Positions 54,341 through 64,000 of a DNA stretch of 64,000 bases are shown here, one piece after another. Under the pieces are notes generated by a model that saw nothing but the letters and a program-made list of their open reading frames with translations, was not told where the DNA came from and did not search any database. The stretch comes from Agarivorans sp. Toyoura001 (GTDB taxonomy: Bacteria > Pseudomonadota > Gammaproteobacteria > Enterobacterales > Celerinatantimonadaceae). The DNA lies in assembly GCF_005405585.1 (NCBI RefSeq), contig NZ_BJEQ01000020.1:17850-81849 (forward strand), in the 5' to 3' direction. The position numbers and the translations under genes are program-made. Every line of letters begins with the position of its first letter. The stretch's first letter is position 1.

Positions 54341-56365
54341 ATGTTTTTAAAACAGCCCTTCAAGAATCAACTCACTTTGGTACATCAACTTGCCTTATCA
54401 ATGGCTCTGCAGTTTGCCATTGCCTTAGGTATTGTGATGATTGCATTGTGGGGGATGAATCAGCTAAGCCACTCTTTTAAGCAGCTTGATGAACAAGCCT
54501 TACCCGTTGCAGAGCTGGCTGCGCAAATTGACAGAGCGGCATTGCAGCTCGACCGTCAGTTAAGAAATACCATTAGTAGCCAAAATCCAGAGACCTTTGC
54601 CGAACAGCGAGCGCTGTTTGATTCTGAGTTAAACACCTTAGTGACGGCGCTAAGTGTATTTACTCACTTTAGCCAAGCCTTAGATTTACTCGATGATGAT
54701 CAAACGCGCATAGCAGAGAGCGTGGCGGAGCTAGACCAAGACATGCAAAGTTTGCTTACTCGTGTCGAGCAACGTTTAGAGGTACAGAGTGAGGTTGTAT
54801 CTAGTCAAGGTTTGGTGCTTTATGCTATGGGTTCTGCTCGCGATGAAATGTCTCGATTAGTGCCGATATTGTTTGCCGATATCGCGGAATCTAAAATGGC
54901 CTATGACGCATTTATTGCTGATGCGGCCAGTTTAATGAACGCTCAATTGCAACTGGTTACCACTCAAGATCCAAATAATGCGCAAACCCAGCTAAAGCAG
55001 ATGCAAAGTTACATTTCAAGGTTGCGTTTTAACTACAATATTTTACTTAAAGACAACCCTGAGTTAGCTGACTTCCCCAGTGTGTCTATGGCCATTGATA
55101 TACTTGAAGGTGCTGTCATCGAGGCTGGATTATTTGGCTTACAAGCAAAGCAAGTACAGCTAAATTTCGCTATTCAACAAGATATATCCAGCTTGTCTGA
55201 ACCGCTCGATAATCTGCAATTGCATTTAGAAAAGCTACTAGCAGAAGGTGTAACTATTATCGAAAATGCCACCCAGAATACGCAGTTAACTATGTTGCAT
55301 AGTCAGCGTTTGTTATTGGCCTTGAGTGCGGTAGGTATTATGGTTTTTGTTGGTTTGTGTATCGCCATTGTTCGTTTGGTGCGTAGCCGTGTTAAACAAA
55401 TAGGCGAAGCTATTCATAAGCTCTCACAAGGTGATTTTACTCATAGTTGCCCAGTGTCTAGTCCACGAGAGTTTAGGCAGTTAGCAAGTTGGCTTAACCA
55501 AGCCAGCGAGCATAACCGTAGTAATATTGCTCAACTACGCGCCCGAGGCATCGAACTTAAGCAAGCCGCAGAGGCAAGCGCTAATATTACTCACCGCCAA
55601 CAACAGCAACTCGCCGAGCAAGAAAATAGGATTGCCTTAATCGCCTCATCGGTGGTGCAAATGGATACGACTATGGGGGATATTGCCAGTGCAGGAAATG
55701 ACGCAGAGCAAGATAGCCAGCGGTCGGCTGAACTTGCAGAACAAGGTAAGCAAACCCTAGAGAGTACTAGTACGCATCTACAAGGTTTGGCCGACAAAAT
55801 GCAACGTAACTCGCAACGAATGAGTGAGTTAGATCAGCAAGTAGACCAAGTGGGTGAAGTAGTGCAAGTGATTAACAGTATTGCAGAACGCACTAACTTA
55901 CTGGCGTTAAATGCAGCCATAGAAGCGGCTAGAGCAGGGCAACATGGGCGCGGCTTTGCGGTGGTTGCGGATGAGGTGCGTAAACTGGCGGGGCAAACCC
56001 GTGAACAAACCGATTCAATTAGTGAAATGATCAATACACTGCATAATGCGACCAATAAAGCGCGGGAGTCGATGGCCTCTTGTCAGAACGAGATGCAATC
56101 AACTCAGCAATTGAGTGAGCATTTATCTATCGCAATGAATGATATTGAGCAAGCCGTCGCTACTGTGCGACAGCAAACTGTTAATATTTCCCGCTCTACT
56201 GCTGAGCAAAATCAAGCGAGTCATCATGTTAATCAAGCGGTGGATGATTTGGTAAAACAAAGCCAATTGCGTCAGTCACAAATCGACGAGTTATCGGTAC
56301 AGTCTGACCAAGTTGCGGCCATTGCGAATGAGCAAGGCCAGAGCTTAGCGGCATTCAAAGTATAA
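54341..56365 (+). CDS. Methyl-accepting chemotaxis protein
   Basis: 674-residue chemoreceptor. TM1 near 18-40, an all-helical periplasmic sensing region of about 280 residues (longer than a simple four-helix bundle), TM2 near 323-345, HAMP near 346-400 and a cytoplasmic coiled coil with the kinase-control tip [19 protein letters not shown] and [19 protein letters not shown] near 520-560. No CheB/CheR-binding pentapeptide at the end. The ligand is unknown. It stands alone between the pil cluster and glnB; the 235-bp gap upstream should hold its promoter. Confidence 0.93.
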   Translation: MFLKQPFKNQLTLVHQLALSMALQFAIALGIVMIALWGMNQLSHSFKQLDEQALPVAELAAQIDRAALQLDRQLRNTISSQNPETFAEQRALFDSELNTLVTALSVFTHFSQALDLLDDDQTRIAESVAELDQDMQSLLTRVEQRLEVQSEVVSSQGLVLYAMGSARDEMSRLVPILFADIAESKMAYDAFIADAASLMNAQLQLVTTQDPNNAQTQLKQMQSYISRLRFNYNILLKDNPELADFPSVSMAIDILEGAVIEAGLFGLQAKQVQLNFAIQQDISSLSEPLDNLQLHLEKLLAEGVTIIENATQNTQLTMLHSQRLLLALSAVGIMVFVGLCIAIVRLVRSRVKQIGEAIHKLSQGDFTHSCPVSSPREFRQLASWLNQASEHNRSNIAQLRARGIELKQAAEASANITHRQQQQLAEQENRIALIASSVVQMDTTMGDIASAGNDAEQDSQRSAELAEQGKQTLESTSTHLQGLADKMQRNSQRMSELDQQVDQVGEVVQVINSIAERTNLLALNAAIEAARAGQHGRGFAVVADEVRKLAGQTREQTDSISEMINTLHNATNKARESMASCQNEMQSTQQLSEHLSIAMNDIEQAVATVRQQTVNISRSTAEQNQASHHVNQAVDDLVKQSQLRQSQIDELSVQSDQVAAIANEQGQSLAAFKV

Positions 56366-56539
56366 AGGTATGCTGTTGGGAAATTTGAGCATTAAGCTAG
56401 CAATGAGTCAAAGTTGTTCGATTTTTCAGCGTTAGCGCGTTTCACCTAGATTAAGTGAGGAAAAACGTATTTAACGCAAGCAAAGCATAAAAACGTTAAC
56501 AAACAGCCTATTAAGTATCACTCTAATTCCAATAATTGA

Positions 56540-56995
<456 letters not shown>

Positions 56996-57006
56996 TTTAT
57001 AGCCAA

Positions 57007-57037
57007 TAAAAAAGGCGAGCTAAGCTCGCCTTTTTTA
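57007..57037. terminator. Bidirectional terminator between glnB and bamD
   Basis: Stem AAAAAAGGCGAGC/GCTCGCCTTTTTT with a TAA loop; A- and T-runs on both sides serve the two convergent genes. Confidence 0.94.
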
Positions 57038-57051
57038 TTTCTGAAAGTTAT

Positions 57052-57786
57052 TTAGTTAGCGCTGCGTATTAGCGCAGTTTGTTCCACTTTGTCTGTCACA
57101 CCTAAAGCCTTGTAACCTTGCTCCATGACTTCTAGAGCATCTCGTGCTGAAGGCGTATCTGGGAAATTCTCAATCACGTAACGTGCGCGGTTTACCGCAC
57201 CGATAAATGCTTCGCGTTTGATGTAATAACGTGCCACAGCCACTTCGTGACGAGCTAAATTGTCTTTTAAGTAAACCATACGTTGCTTAGCATCTGGGGC
57301 ATAATCACTGCGCGGATAGCGGTTAATTAGCGTGCTAAAGTCGTTAAAGGCTTGACGAGAAAAACTCGGGTCGCGGTCATACCTATCAATACCTACGACA
57401 CTTTGGAACAAATTGTAATCTGCTGACATATTGGTTAAACCGCGCATGTAATACACGTAGTCTAAGGCGCTATGCGTGGGGTTGTTACGAATAAAACGCT
57501 CGCTGCTCGCAAGTGCCATCGCAGTATCACTGCGCTTGTAATAAACGTAGATAAGATCAAGTTGTACTTGGCTTGAATAAGGGCCAAATGGGTAACGAGT
57601 ATCTAATGCTTCTAAGTTATCTGCAGCATCGGTAAACGCACCGTTGTTAATTGCAGTTTGTGCTTCGGCGTAAAGCTCTGAAGCGGGCTTGTCTGGGATC
57701 TTCGGTTTTTCTTTCGACGAAGAACAGGCGCTCAGCGCAAGGCCGAGAAGTATTACTGAAATTGTTTGCTTGTAAACGCGCATCAT
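57052..57786 (-). CDS. bamD: Outer membrane assembly lipoprotein BamD
   Basis: 244-residue essential lipoprotein of the BAM complex that inserts outer-membrane proteins. Lipobox LSAC with C21, then SSSKEKP. TPR repeats are visible: SELYAEAQTAINNGAFTDAADNLEALDTRYPFGPYSS, MALASSERFIRNNPTHSALDYVYYMRGL and YVIENFPDTPSARDALEVMEQGYKALG. Two ATGs occur in a row and neither has a clear ribosome site, so the first is given. Divergent from rluD, as in E. coli. Confidence 0.96.
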   Translation of the reverse strand: MMRVYKQTISVILLGLALSACSSSKEKPKIPDKPASELYAEAQTAINNGAFTDAADNLEALDTRYPFGPYSSQVQLDLIYVYYKRSDTAMALASSERFIRNNPTHSALDYVYYMRGLTNMSADYNLFQSVVGIDRYDRDPSFSRQAFNDFSTLINRYPRSDYAPDAKQRMVYLKDNLARHEVAVARYYIKREAFIGAVNRARYVIENFPDTPSARDALEVMEQGYKALGVTDKVEQTALIRSAN

Positions 57787-58030
57787 GAGCTAAAAATCGT
57801 CTTAATCGTTTATGTGATGGCCCGATAACAATACTCCGCACTTGCTAAAAGTATTACGCCATTCACCGTAAATAATGGGCAAACAGTATCCTCTATGCCA
57901 CCTAAACCGTCAATCGCCGAGTGATATATATAGTGGGAGCAGCGTCTAACAAACCATTTTCTTCTATGCTTTAGCTTTAGAATGATTACAATAGCCCGTT
58001 TTGGCCTTCCTGTCAGAGGTAAAACCTAAG

Positions 58031-58999
58031 ATGAGTCAACAATTAGAGTTGCGTGCAATCGTCGACGAAGAGCTTGCAGGCGCCCGCCTAGACCAAGCAT
58101 TAGCGACGTTGTTCCCCGATTACTCTCGTTCTCGAATTAAAGAATGGATATTAGGGGAGTGTGTTCGTTTGGATGGCGAACTTAAGGTAAAACCTAGGGA
58201 AAAGGTAGTGGGCGGTGAAGAAATCGTCTTAAATACTGTGTTAGAAGATGTTGTTGAAGCGAAAGCTGAAGACATCAAACTAGATATTGTTTATGAAGAT
58301 GACGATATTCTAGTGATTAACAAACCCATTAACATGGTTGTTCACCCAGGAGCTGGCAATAACAGCGGTACGGTACTTAATGCCTTGTTGCATTTATACC
58401 CATCTATTGCTGAGGTAGCACGTGCCGGTATTGTGCACCGCTTAGATAAAGACACTTCTGGCTTGATGGTGGTGGCTAAAACCGTACCCGCTCAAACTCA
58501 CTTAGTGGATGCTTTGCAAAAACGCTTAGTGACTCGTGAGTACGAAGCCATTGCTACTGGTACTATGACAGCCGGCGGTTTGGTGGAAGAGCCTATTGGC
58601 CGTCACCCTACTAAACGCACCCACATGGCAGTTGTCACCTCAGGTAAACCTGCGGTTACGCATTACCGTGTTGCCGAGAAATTTCGCCAGCATACCCGTA
58701 TTCGCTTGCGCTTAGAAACCGGTCGTACTCACCAAATTCGCGTGCATATGGCCCATATTGGCCATTCGCTATTGGGTGACCAAACCTACGGCCGTTTGCG
58801 TTTGCCTAAAGGTTCAAGTGAAGAACTGATTGCCGCTATGCGCGGTTTTCAGCGTCAGGCTCTGCACGCTGTTATGTTGCGTTTAGAGCACCCAATTACT
58901 GGCGAAATGATGGAATGGCATGCGCCGGTTCCGCAAGATATGTTAGATATTGCCGACGCCTTGCGAGCGGATCATAAACTCAATCCTGATTTGGGTTAG
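58031..58999 (+). CDS. rluD: 23S rRNA pseudouridine synthase RluD
   Basis: 322-residue enzyme forming pseudouridines 1911, 1915 and 1917 in helix 69 of 23S rRNA. An N-terminal S4 domain (about 18-75, RLDQALATLFPDYSRSRIKEW) precedes the catalytic domain, with catalytic D139 in HRLDKDTSG and RTHQIRVHMAHIGHSLLGD near 240-258. The start MSQQLELR follows AGAGG at about 12 bp. pgeF begins 3 bp after the stop. Confidence 0.97.
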   Translation: MSQQLELRAIVDEELAGARLDQALATLFPDYSRSRIKEWILGECVRLDGELKVKPREKVVGGEEIVLNTVLEDVVEAKAEDIKLDIVYEDDDILVINKPINMVVHPGAGNNSGTVLNALLHLYPSIAEVARAGIVHRLDKDTSGLMVVAKTVPAQTHLVDALQKRLVTREYEAIATGTMTAGGLVEEPIGRHPTKRTHMAVVTSGKPAVTHYRVAEKFRQHTRIRLRLETGRTHQIRVHMAHIGHSLLGDQTYGRLRLPKGSSEELIAAMRGFQRQALHAVMLRLEHPITGEMMEWHAPVPQDMLDIADALRADHKLNPDLG

Positions 59000-59002
59000 A
59001 TC

Positions 59003-59734
59003 TTGGGTAAGCACTCGGTGAATTGGCCTTGCCCCGCAAACGTGGTTGCTGTCTATAGCGATCGTGTAGCGGGAGTGAGCCAAGTGCCCTTTGATTCGTA
59101 TAACTTGGGTGACCATGTTGGCGATGAGCTTGCTGCGGTAAATAGCAATCGTGCGAATTTTCAAATGTCTATGCCCGAGCAGGTATGCTGGCTCAAGCAA
59201 GTACACAGTACTCGAGTCGTGGATGCTAGTGACCAAGCCAATGTACTTAGCGAAGCCGATGCCAGTATTGCTGCCAGTTCAGGTGCCGCGTGTGTAGTGA
59301 TGACCGCCGATTGTTTGCCGGTATTATTTTGCGACCAGCAAGGAACCGTAGTAGCAGCGGCACATGCCGGCTGGCGAGGCTTGGTAGATGGAGTGTTGGA
59401 AAAAACCGTCGCAAAAATGCAAGTAGAACCGCAGCAGCTTATGGCTTGGATGGGACCCGCTATTGGCCCTCAGGCTTTTGAAGTGGGTGCAGAGGTAAAA
59501 CAGCGTTTTGTACAACACAACGCTAGGGCCGCCAGCGCGTTTACTCAAGCTTCTCAAGCCGATAAATACTACGCCGATATTTTCACTCTCGCCGAGCAAC
59601 GGTTACAGGCTTTAGGACTAGGCGCTATTTATTCTGAGCGTATCTGCACTTATAGCCATCCACAGCATTACTTCTCTTATCGACGGGAAGGACAAACTGG
59701 TCGTATGGCTGCCGCCATTTGGTTATCTGAATAA
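59003..59734 (+). CDS. pgeF: Peptidoglycan editing factor / laccase-domain protein (YfiH)
   Basis: 243-residue cytoplasmic protein of the DUF152/laccase-domain family. Metal-site residues H68 (KQVHST), C104 (TADCLPV) and H121 (AAAHAGWRG) are all present. E. coli PgeF removes wrongly built UDP-MurNAc-L-Ser, and relatives show purine nucleoside phosphorylase activity. The start is TTG, 3 bp after rluD; no ATG is available nearby. The rluD-pgeF-clpB order is conserved. Confidence 0.92.
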   Translation: MGKHSVNWPCPANVVAVYSDRVAGVSQVPFDSYNLGDHVGDELAAVNSNRANFQMSMPEQVCWLKQVHSTRVVDASDQANVLSEADASIAASSGAACVVMTADCLPVLFCDQQGTVVAAAHAGWRGLVDGVLEKTVAKMQVEPQQLMAWMGPAIGPQAFEVGAEVKQRFVQHNARAASAFTQASQADKYYADIFTLAEQRLQALGLGAIYSERICTYSHPQHYFSYRREGQTGRMAAAIWLSE

Positions 59735-59786
59735 ACCGTAAAGTTCACAGATTTGGTGTTGAACGTTAATATTTAGCGCCTGATAT

Positions 59787-59816
59787 CTTGATTTTTTTTG
59801 CTTTCAATCCCACATA
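59787..59816 (+). promoter_or_regulatory. Sigma-32 heat-shock promoter of clpB
   Basis: CTTGATT (59787-59793), 15-bp spacer, CCCACATA (59809-59816), close to the CTTGAAA-N13-15-CCCATNT consensus and 34 bp before the clpB start. Confidence 0.7.
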
Positions 59817-59849
59817 ATCATTAATAGCTTATCCAAGTGGAGGTGCCAC

Positions 59850-62420
59850 ATGCGCCTAGATAGATTCACAAGCAAATTCCAATTAGCCATTTCTGATGCT
59901 CAGTCGCTTGCGCTTGGGCGAGATCACCAATTTATTGAGCCGGTACACTTAATGTCGGCCATGTTGAATCAAGACGCAGCATCTTTGCGACCCCTGTTGG
60001 TAGAAGCTGGTATTGAAGGTAGTGCCTTACGTTCACAACTATCTCAAGCCCTAGAGCAACTGCCTCGTGTAGAAGGCACAGGTGGAGAGGTGCAGCTATC
60101 CAATCAGTTGGTGGTGCTGCTTAATCTTTGTGACAAGTTGGCGCAAAAACGTAAAGACAAGTTCATTTCGTCAGAAATTTTCTTTTTAGCGGTAACCGAA
60201 GACAAAGGTAAGCTTGGCGACATCATGCGCGAGTTGGGCGCGAATAAAGAAAACATTAACAAAGCCATTGAAAAATTGCGCGGTGGCCAAAAGGTCGACG
60301 ACCCGAATGCCGAAGATCAGCGCCAAGCACTCGAAAAATATACCATCGACCTCACTGAGCGCGCCGAACAAGGCAAGCTGGATCCGGTGATTGGCCGTGA
60401 CGATGAAATTCGTCGTACTGTTCAAGTATTGCAACGCCGCACTAAAAATAACCCAGTGCTTATTGGTGAACCCGGAGTGGGTAAAACCGCCATAGCCGAA
60501 GGTTTAGCGCAGCGCATCATTAATCACGAAGTACCAGAAGGCTTAAAAAACAAACGTGTTTTGTCTTTAGACATGGGCTCGTTAGTGGCGGGGGCTAAAT
60601 ATCGTGGTGAGTTTGAGGAACGTTTAAAAGCGGTACTTAATGAGCTTTCTCAAGAAGAAGGCCAAGTGATTTTGTTCATCGATGAACTGCACACTATGGT
60701 GGGGGCAGGTAAAGGCGATGGAGCAATGGATGCGGGTAATATGCTTAAACCAGCATTAGCGCGAGGGGAGCTTCACTGTGTGGGCGCGACTACCTTAAAT
60801 GAATATCGCCAATACATAGAAAAAGATGCAGCCCTAGAACGTCGTTTCCAAAAAGTGCTGGTGGAAGAGCCTAATGTGGAAGACACCATTGCCATTTTAC
60901 GTGGCTTGAAAGAGCGTTATGAGCTGCATCATTCTGTAGAAATTACCGACCCAGCGATTGTGGCTGCTGCAAGTTTGTCACATCGTTATATCTCTGATCG
61001 TCAGTTACCCGATAAAGCGATTGACTTGATTGATGAAGCGGCTTCAAGCATTCGCTTACAAATCGATTCCAAACCAGAAGCCTTGGACAAACTTGAGCGA
61101 AAAATCATTCAACTAAAGCTGGAGCGTCAAGCGCTGCAGAAAGAGTCTGATAGCGCCAGTGTTAAGCGCCTAGAGCTACTCGACAGTGAGTTAGTAGATA
61201 AAGAGCACAAATTTCGCGAGTTGGATGAAGTATGGAAAGCTGAAAAAGCGGCGTTGTCTGGAACTCAACATATTAAGGCTGATTTAGAGCAAGCCCGCTT
61301 AGACATGGATATTGCCAGGCGTGCTGGTGACCTAAATCGAATGTCTGAACTGCAATATGGTCGGATACCAGAATTAGAGCGCCAATTAGATTTAGCCTCT
61401 CAGGCCGAAATGCAAGACATGAGCTTGCTGCGCAATAAAGTTACTGACGTTGAAATTGCCGATGTACTTTCGCGCTGGACGGGTATTCCGGTGAATCGGA
61501 TGCTCGAAGGTGAGCGCGATAAACTTATGCGCATGGAGCAACAGCTACACGGCCGAGTAATTGGCCAAAGTGAAGCAGTAGAAGCTGTCTCCAATGCTAT
61601 TCGTCGTAGTCGTGCTGGGATATCTGATCCCAACCGCCCAATTGGTTCCTTTTTGTTTTTAGGTCCAACGGGGGTAGGTAAAACTGAGCTGTGTAAAGCG
61701 TTAGCTGAGTTTATGTTTGATACCGAAGACTCGATGGTTCGAATCGACATGTCAGAGTTTATGGAAAAACATTCAGTTGCTCGACTCGTTGGTGCCCCTC
61801 CAGGCTATGTGGGCTATGAGGAGGGCGGCTATTTAACCGAGGCGGTAAGGCGTCGTCCTTATTCAGTGATATTGTTGGATGAGGTAGAAAAAGCCCATCC
61901 AGATGTATTCAATATTTTATTGCAGGTATTGGATGATGGTCGCTTAACTGATGGCCAAGGCCGTACGGTAGATTTTCGCAATGCAGTGGTCATTATGACC
62001 TCCAACTTAGGCTCCGATATTATCCAAGAGCGCCACGGAGAAATGACTCACCAAGAAATTAAAACCGCATTAATGGACGTATTGGCTCAACAATTCCGAC
62101 CTGAGTTTATTAACCGTATCGATGAGTCGGTTGTCTTTCATCCTCTGGCGTATGAACAAATTCGTGAAATAGCGGCGATACAGGTGCAGCGCCTAGTGCC
62201 CCGCCTAGAAGAAAAAGGTTATAAGCTAGAGTTTAGTGATGCAGTGTTAGATAAGTTAGGGCAGGCAGGGTTCGATCCTGTTTATGGTGCTCGCCCACTT
62301 AAGCGAGCGATCCAACAGCAATTGGAAAACCCATTAGCCAATGCCATTTTGTCTGGGCAAATAGAACCCGGTAAAACAATTCGCATAGAATTAACAGACG
62401 GACAGCTCAGCTTTAACTAG
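59850..62420 (+). CDS. clpB: ATP-dependent disaggregase ClpB
   Basis: 856-residue Hsp100 chaperone that rescues aggregated proteins with DnaK. An N-domain lies at about 1-150; the first AAA+ module has Walker [10 protein letters not shown] near 206-214; the middle coiled-coil domain lies near 410-530 ([20 protein letters not shown]); the second AAA+ module has [10 protein letters not shown] near 605-614. GGAGG precedes the ATG. No ClpP-binding loop is expected in this family. Under a heat-shock promoter. Confidence 0.98.
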   Translation: MRLDRFTSKFQLAISDAQSLALGRDHQFIEPVHLMSAMLNQDAASLRPLLVEAGIEGSALRSQLSQALEQLPRVEGTGGEVQLSNQLVVLLNLCDKLAQKRKDKFISSEIFFLAVTEDKGKLGDIMRELGANKENINKAIEKLRGGQKVDDPNAEDQRQALEKYTIDLTERAEQGKLDPVIGRDDEIRRTVQVLQRRTKNNPVLIGEPGVGKTAIAEGLAQRIINHEVPEGLKNKRVLSLDMGSLVAGAKYRGEFEERLKAVLNELSQEEGQVILFIDELHTMVGAGKGDGAMDAGNMLKPALARGELHCVGATTLNEYRQYIEKDAALERRFQKVLVEEPNVEDTIAILRGLKERYELHHSVEITDPAIVAAASLSHRYISDRQLPDKAIDLIDEAASSIRLQIDSKPEALDKLERKIIQLKLERQALQKESDSASVKRLELLDSELVDKEHKFRELDEVWKAEKAALSGTQHIKADLEQARLDMDIARRAGDLNRMSELQYGRIPELERQLDLASQAEMQDMSLLRNKVTDVEIADVLSRWTGIPVNRMLEGERDKLMRMEQQLHGRVIGQSEAVEAVSNAIRRSRAGISDPNRPIGSFLFLGPTGVGKTELCKALAEFMFDTEDSMVRIDMSEFMEKHSVARLVGAPPGYVGYEEGGYLTEAVRRRPYSVILLDEVEKAHPDVFNILLQVLDDGRLTDGQGRTVDFRNAVVIMTSNLGSDIIQERHGEMTHQEIKTALMDVLAQQFRPEFINRIDESVVFHPLAYEQIREIAAIQVQRLVPRLEEKGYKLEFSDAVLDKLGQAGFDPVYGARPLKRAIQQQLENPLANAILSGQIEPGKTIRIELTDGQLSFN

Positions 62421-62458
62421 CAGTGCTCGCGCGGCAAGCTAATGGGCCTTGGGTTACA

Positions 62459-62716
62459 TTAGCTTTGCCTGCGTTGTTGTTTTTGAATTTGTTTAAGGGT
62501 GAGATAGGTTTCGAGTTGGCTCTTGTCGAGCAGTTTAATTATTTCTAAGTCTTTTTCTTTCACTAGGTCCCGCATAGCTTTCCACATTTGCTTGCGGTCG
62601 CCTTCAAAGCCAAACATATTGTCCATGAGTTGGCTGTATTGTTGTTCTAGCTCGGTAAACTGACTTATCTGCTCCGAACTCAGGCTTAAATGTTCGATCA
62701 ATCTGTCTATATTCAT
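62459..62716 (-). CDS. Small helical hypothetical protein
   Basis: 85-residue, highly charged, Gln/Leu-rich protein with no signal peptide, likely all helical. It begins MNIDRLIEHLSLSSEQISQF and ends LTLKQIQKQQRRQS. I do not recognise a family; the pattern of SSEQ and Leu-Glu repeats is faintly like cytoplasmic relatives of Spy/CpxP but that is not evidence. It is convergent with clpB and divergent from pssA. Confidence 0.6.
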   Translation of the reverse strand: MNIDRLIEHLSLSSEQISQFTELEQQYSQLMDNMFGFEGDRKQMWKAMRDLVKEKDLEIIKLLDKSQLETYLTLKQIQKQQRRQS

Positions 62717-62895
62717 CTTGCTACTACCAATTTGCGAAAACTTTTCAACTTATGAGTTTGTCTATCTCTGAAATTGATGACACTTGATTAAGATATAGTT
62801 CATCTACTCCAATTTGTCTTTGAATCACTATTAACAACTAGGGGCATATGCTATTTTTAGCCCTAGTTTTTTAGGCAGTTTCACAGAGTAGCTAA

Positions 62896-63744
62896 ATGAC
62901 AGAGCAAAAAATTAGCGACGGTGCTAGGCAAAAGGGCATCTTCTTGCTTCCCAACTTGTTTACCACCGCAGGTCTTTTTTCAGGGTTTTACGCCGTAGTT
63001 GCATCCATGAATGGGCAGTTTGAGGCCGCAGCCATTGCCATTTTTGTGGCCATGATATTTGACGGTGTCGACGGAAGAGTCGCGCGTTTAACTAATACCG
63101 AAAGTGCCTTTGGTGCTGAATACGATTCGATGGCCGATATGGTGTCTTTTGGCATTGCACCTGCGTTAGTTGTTTATAACTGGGCCTTACACGACTTAGG
63201 AAAAATTGGCTGGTTAGCTGCCTTTGTATATACAGTTGGTGCAGCCCTGCGTTTAGCGCGCTTTAATACTCAGGTTGGTATCGCTGATAAACGCTTCTTC
63301 CAAGGTTTGGCGAGTCCTGCTGCTGCGGCGCTCATTGCTGGTATGGTGTGGTTTGCCCAAGACATGGAATTCCCGGGAAATAAATCAGGCGTTATCGCCT
63401 GTTTAATTACCGTAATAAGTGGCTTGCTAATGGTGAGTAATTTTAAGTACCACAGTTTTAAAGGTATTGACCTAAAAGGTCGAGTCCCGTTCTTTGCCGT
63501 ACTACTTATTGTACTAGTGTTTATTGTGGTGGCTGTAAAGCCAGCGGTCATCTTGTTTACCTTGTTTGCTGCTTATGCGGTGTCTGGTCCGGTTTATACT
63601 ATTCGCACGGTAAAGGACTTTAGATTTGAGCATGTGGTGGGTGACGAAGAAGATCTAGAGTGCAATGCTCCAGAAGCGACATCAAAACCTACTGAGAAAA
63701 AAGCAGACTCAGTCAGTTCGGAACAAGAACAAGACAAAAGCTAA
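62896..63744 (+). CDS. pssA: CDP-diacylglycerol-serine O-phosphatidyltransferase
   Basis: 282-residue inner-membrane enzyme of the CDP-alcohol phosphatidyltransferase family, making phosphatidylserine. The signature DG-x2-AR-x8-G-x3-D-x3-D is visible as DGRVARLTNTESAFGAEYDS and MAD near 58-80. About seven hydrophobic segments; a charged Glu/Ser/Lys-rich tail of about 35 residues follows. This is the membrane-embedded type found in Vibrio and Bacillus, not the E. coli PLD-type PssA. Confidence 0.93.
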   Translation: MTEQKISDGARQKGIFLLPNLFTTAGLFSGFYAVVASMNGQFEAAAIAIFVAMIFDGVDGRVARLTNTESAFGAEYDSMADMVSFGIAPALVVYNWALHDLGKIGWLAAFVYTVGAALRLARFNTQVGIADKRFFQGLASPAAAALIAGMVWFAQDMEFPGNKSGVIACLITVISGLLMVSNFKYHSFKGIDLKGRVPFFAVLLIVLVFIVVAVKPAVILFTLFAAYAVSGPVYTIRTVKDFRFEHVVGDEEDLECNAPEATSKPTEKKADSVSSEQEQDKS

Positions 63745-63766
63745 GCCTCATATAGTGTAATTATTG

Positions 63767-63795
63767 AAAAAGGCGCACTTATTTGCGCCTTTTTG
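63767..63795 (+). terminator. Terminator after pssA
   Basis: Stem AAAAAGGCGCA/TGCGCCTTTTT with a 6-nt loop, T-run at the end. Confidence 0.92.
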
Positions 63796-63856
63796 CTTTA
63801 TAAGTAATCAAATTCAGACTTTTGTTTGGATAAACGTTAAAAATTCAAAATAACGG

Positions 63857-63884
63857 TTGCTTTCCTAAAGGGCATCCCTATAAT
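63857..63884 (+). promoter_or_regulatory. Probable rRNA operon P1 promoter at the right edge
   Basis: TTGCTT (63857-63862), 16-bp spacer and a perfect TATAAT (63879-63884), then GCGACTCCACTGACACGGC, a GC-rich discriminator and leader start like those of gammaproteobacterial rrn operons. The preceding 40-50 bp are A/T-rich, as in UP elements. No 16S sequence or boxA is inside the window; 63885-64000 would be leader RNA. Confidence 0.65.
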
Positions 63885-64000
63885 GCGACTCCACTGACAC
63901 GGCAAGCGGCGCTGCAAAGCGATGTAGAAACGATGTCAGGGTTGGTAAGGCCTGAGGCTTTATTAACGGCGCAAAAACTTCTTCTTAATTAATATTAAAA

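Overview
The window is about 46% GC, gene-dense bacterial chromosome from a marine-type gammaproteobacterium. The blocks rpsP-rimM-trmD-rplS, rppH-ptsP-lgt-thyA, rpsT/murJ-ribF-ileS-lspA-fkpB-ispH and bamD/rluD-pgeF-clpB are standard for the class. The arfA, hlyU-like and nhaAR genes and the secreted alpha-glucan enzyme suggest an Alteromonadales or Vibrionales relative, perhaps close to Agarivorans. The genus is a guess from memory. No tRNA gene, CRISPR array, prophage or intact insertion sequence was seen.

Layout. 1-6.7 kb: the start of a sigma-54 activator gene (AcoR/DhaR type) faces a six-gene glycerol-type ABC importer operon (glpSTPQUV), with a good -24/-12 promoter between them. 6.7-10.5 kb is an accessory patch. 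It holds a single integron-type gene cassette with a recognisable attC site and no integrase, then a tandem pair of uncharacterised PP-loop proteins. 10.5-21.7 kb is an amide/urea nitrogen-scavenging locus. It has a giant sensor made of an NCS1-type permease fused to a hybrid histidine kinase, its LuxR-type response regulator, a UrtABCDE/FmdDEF-type ABC importer, a formamidase and a zinc-ribbon FmdB protein.

21.9-32.8 kb is mostly core: arfA with a terminator inside its reading frame, yjjG, the S16-RimM-TrmD-L19 operon, a CBM48 protein, mutH, rppH, ptsP, lgt, thyA and nhaA-nhaR. The 640-bp mutH-rppH gap carries DnaA boxes, a very AT-rich stretch and two perfect or near-perfect palindromes. 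34.3-38.6 kb is one gene for a secreted GH57-like enzyme with PKD and starch-binding-like modules. 38.7-46.9 kb is hlyU-like, rpsT, murJ, ribF, ileS, lspA, fkpB and ispH. 47.0-54.1 kb is the minor-pilin/PilY1 cluster of a type IV pilus, with the fimT/fimU-type pilin moved to the far end on the other strand. 54.3-64.0 kb holds a chemoreceptor, glnB, bamD, rluD, pgeF, clpB (heat-shock promoter), a small hypothetical gene and pssA. The right edge enters the promoter and leader of a probable rRNA operon.

Functional reading: the two left-hand import systems each sit beside a dedicated regulator. The glycerol-type importer is probably switched on through sigma-54. The amide importer and formamidase are probably controlled by a sensor that may bind or carry its own ligand. 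Substrates are inferred from family membership and context; none is proven by sequence alone.
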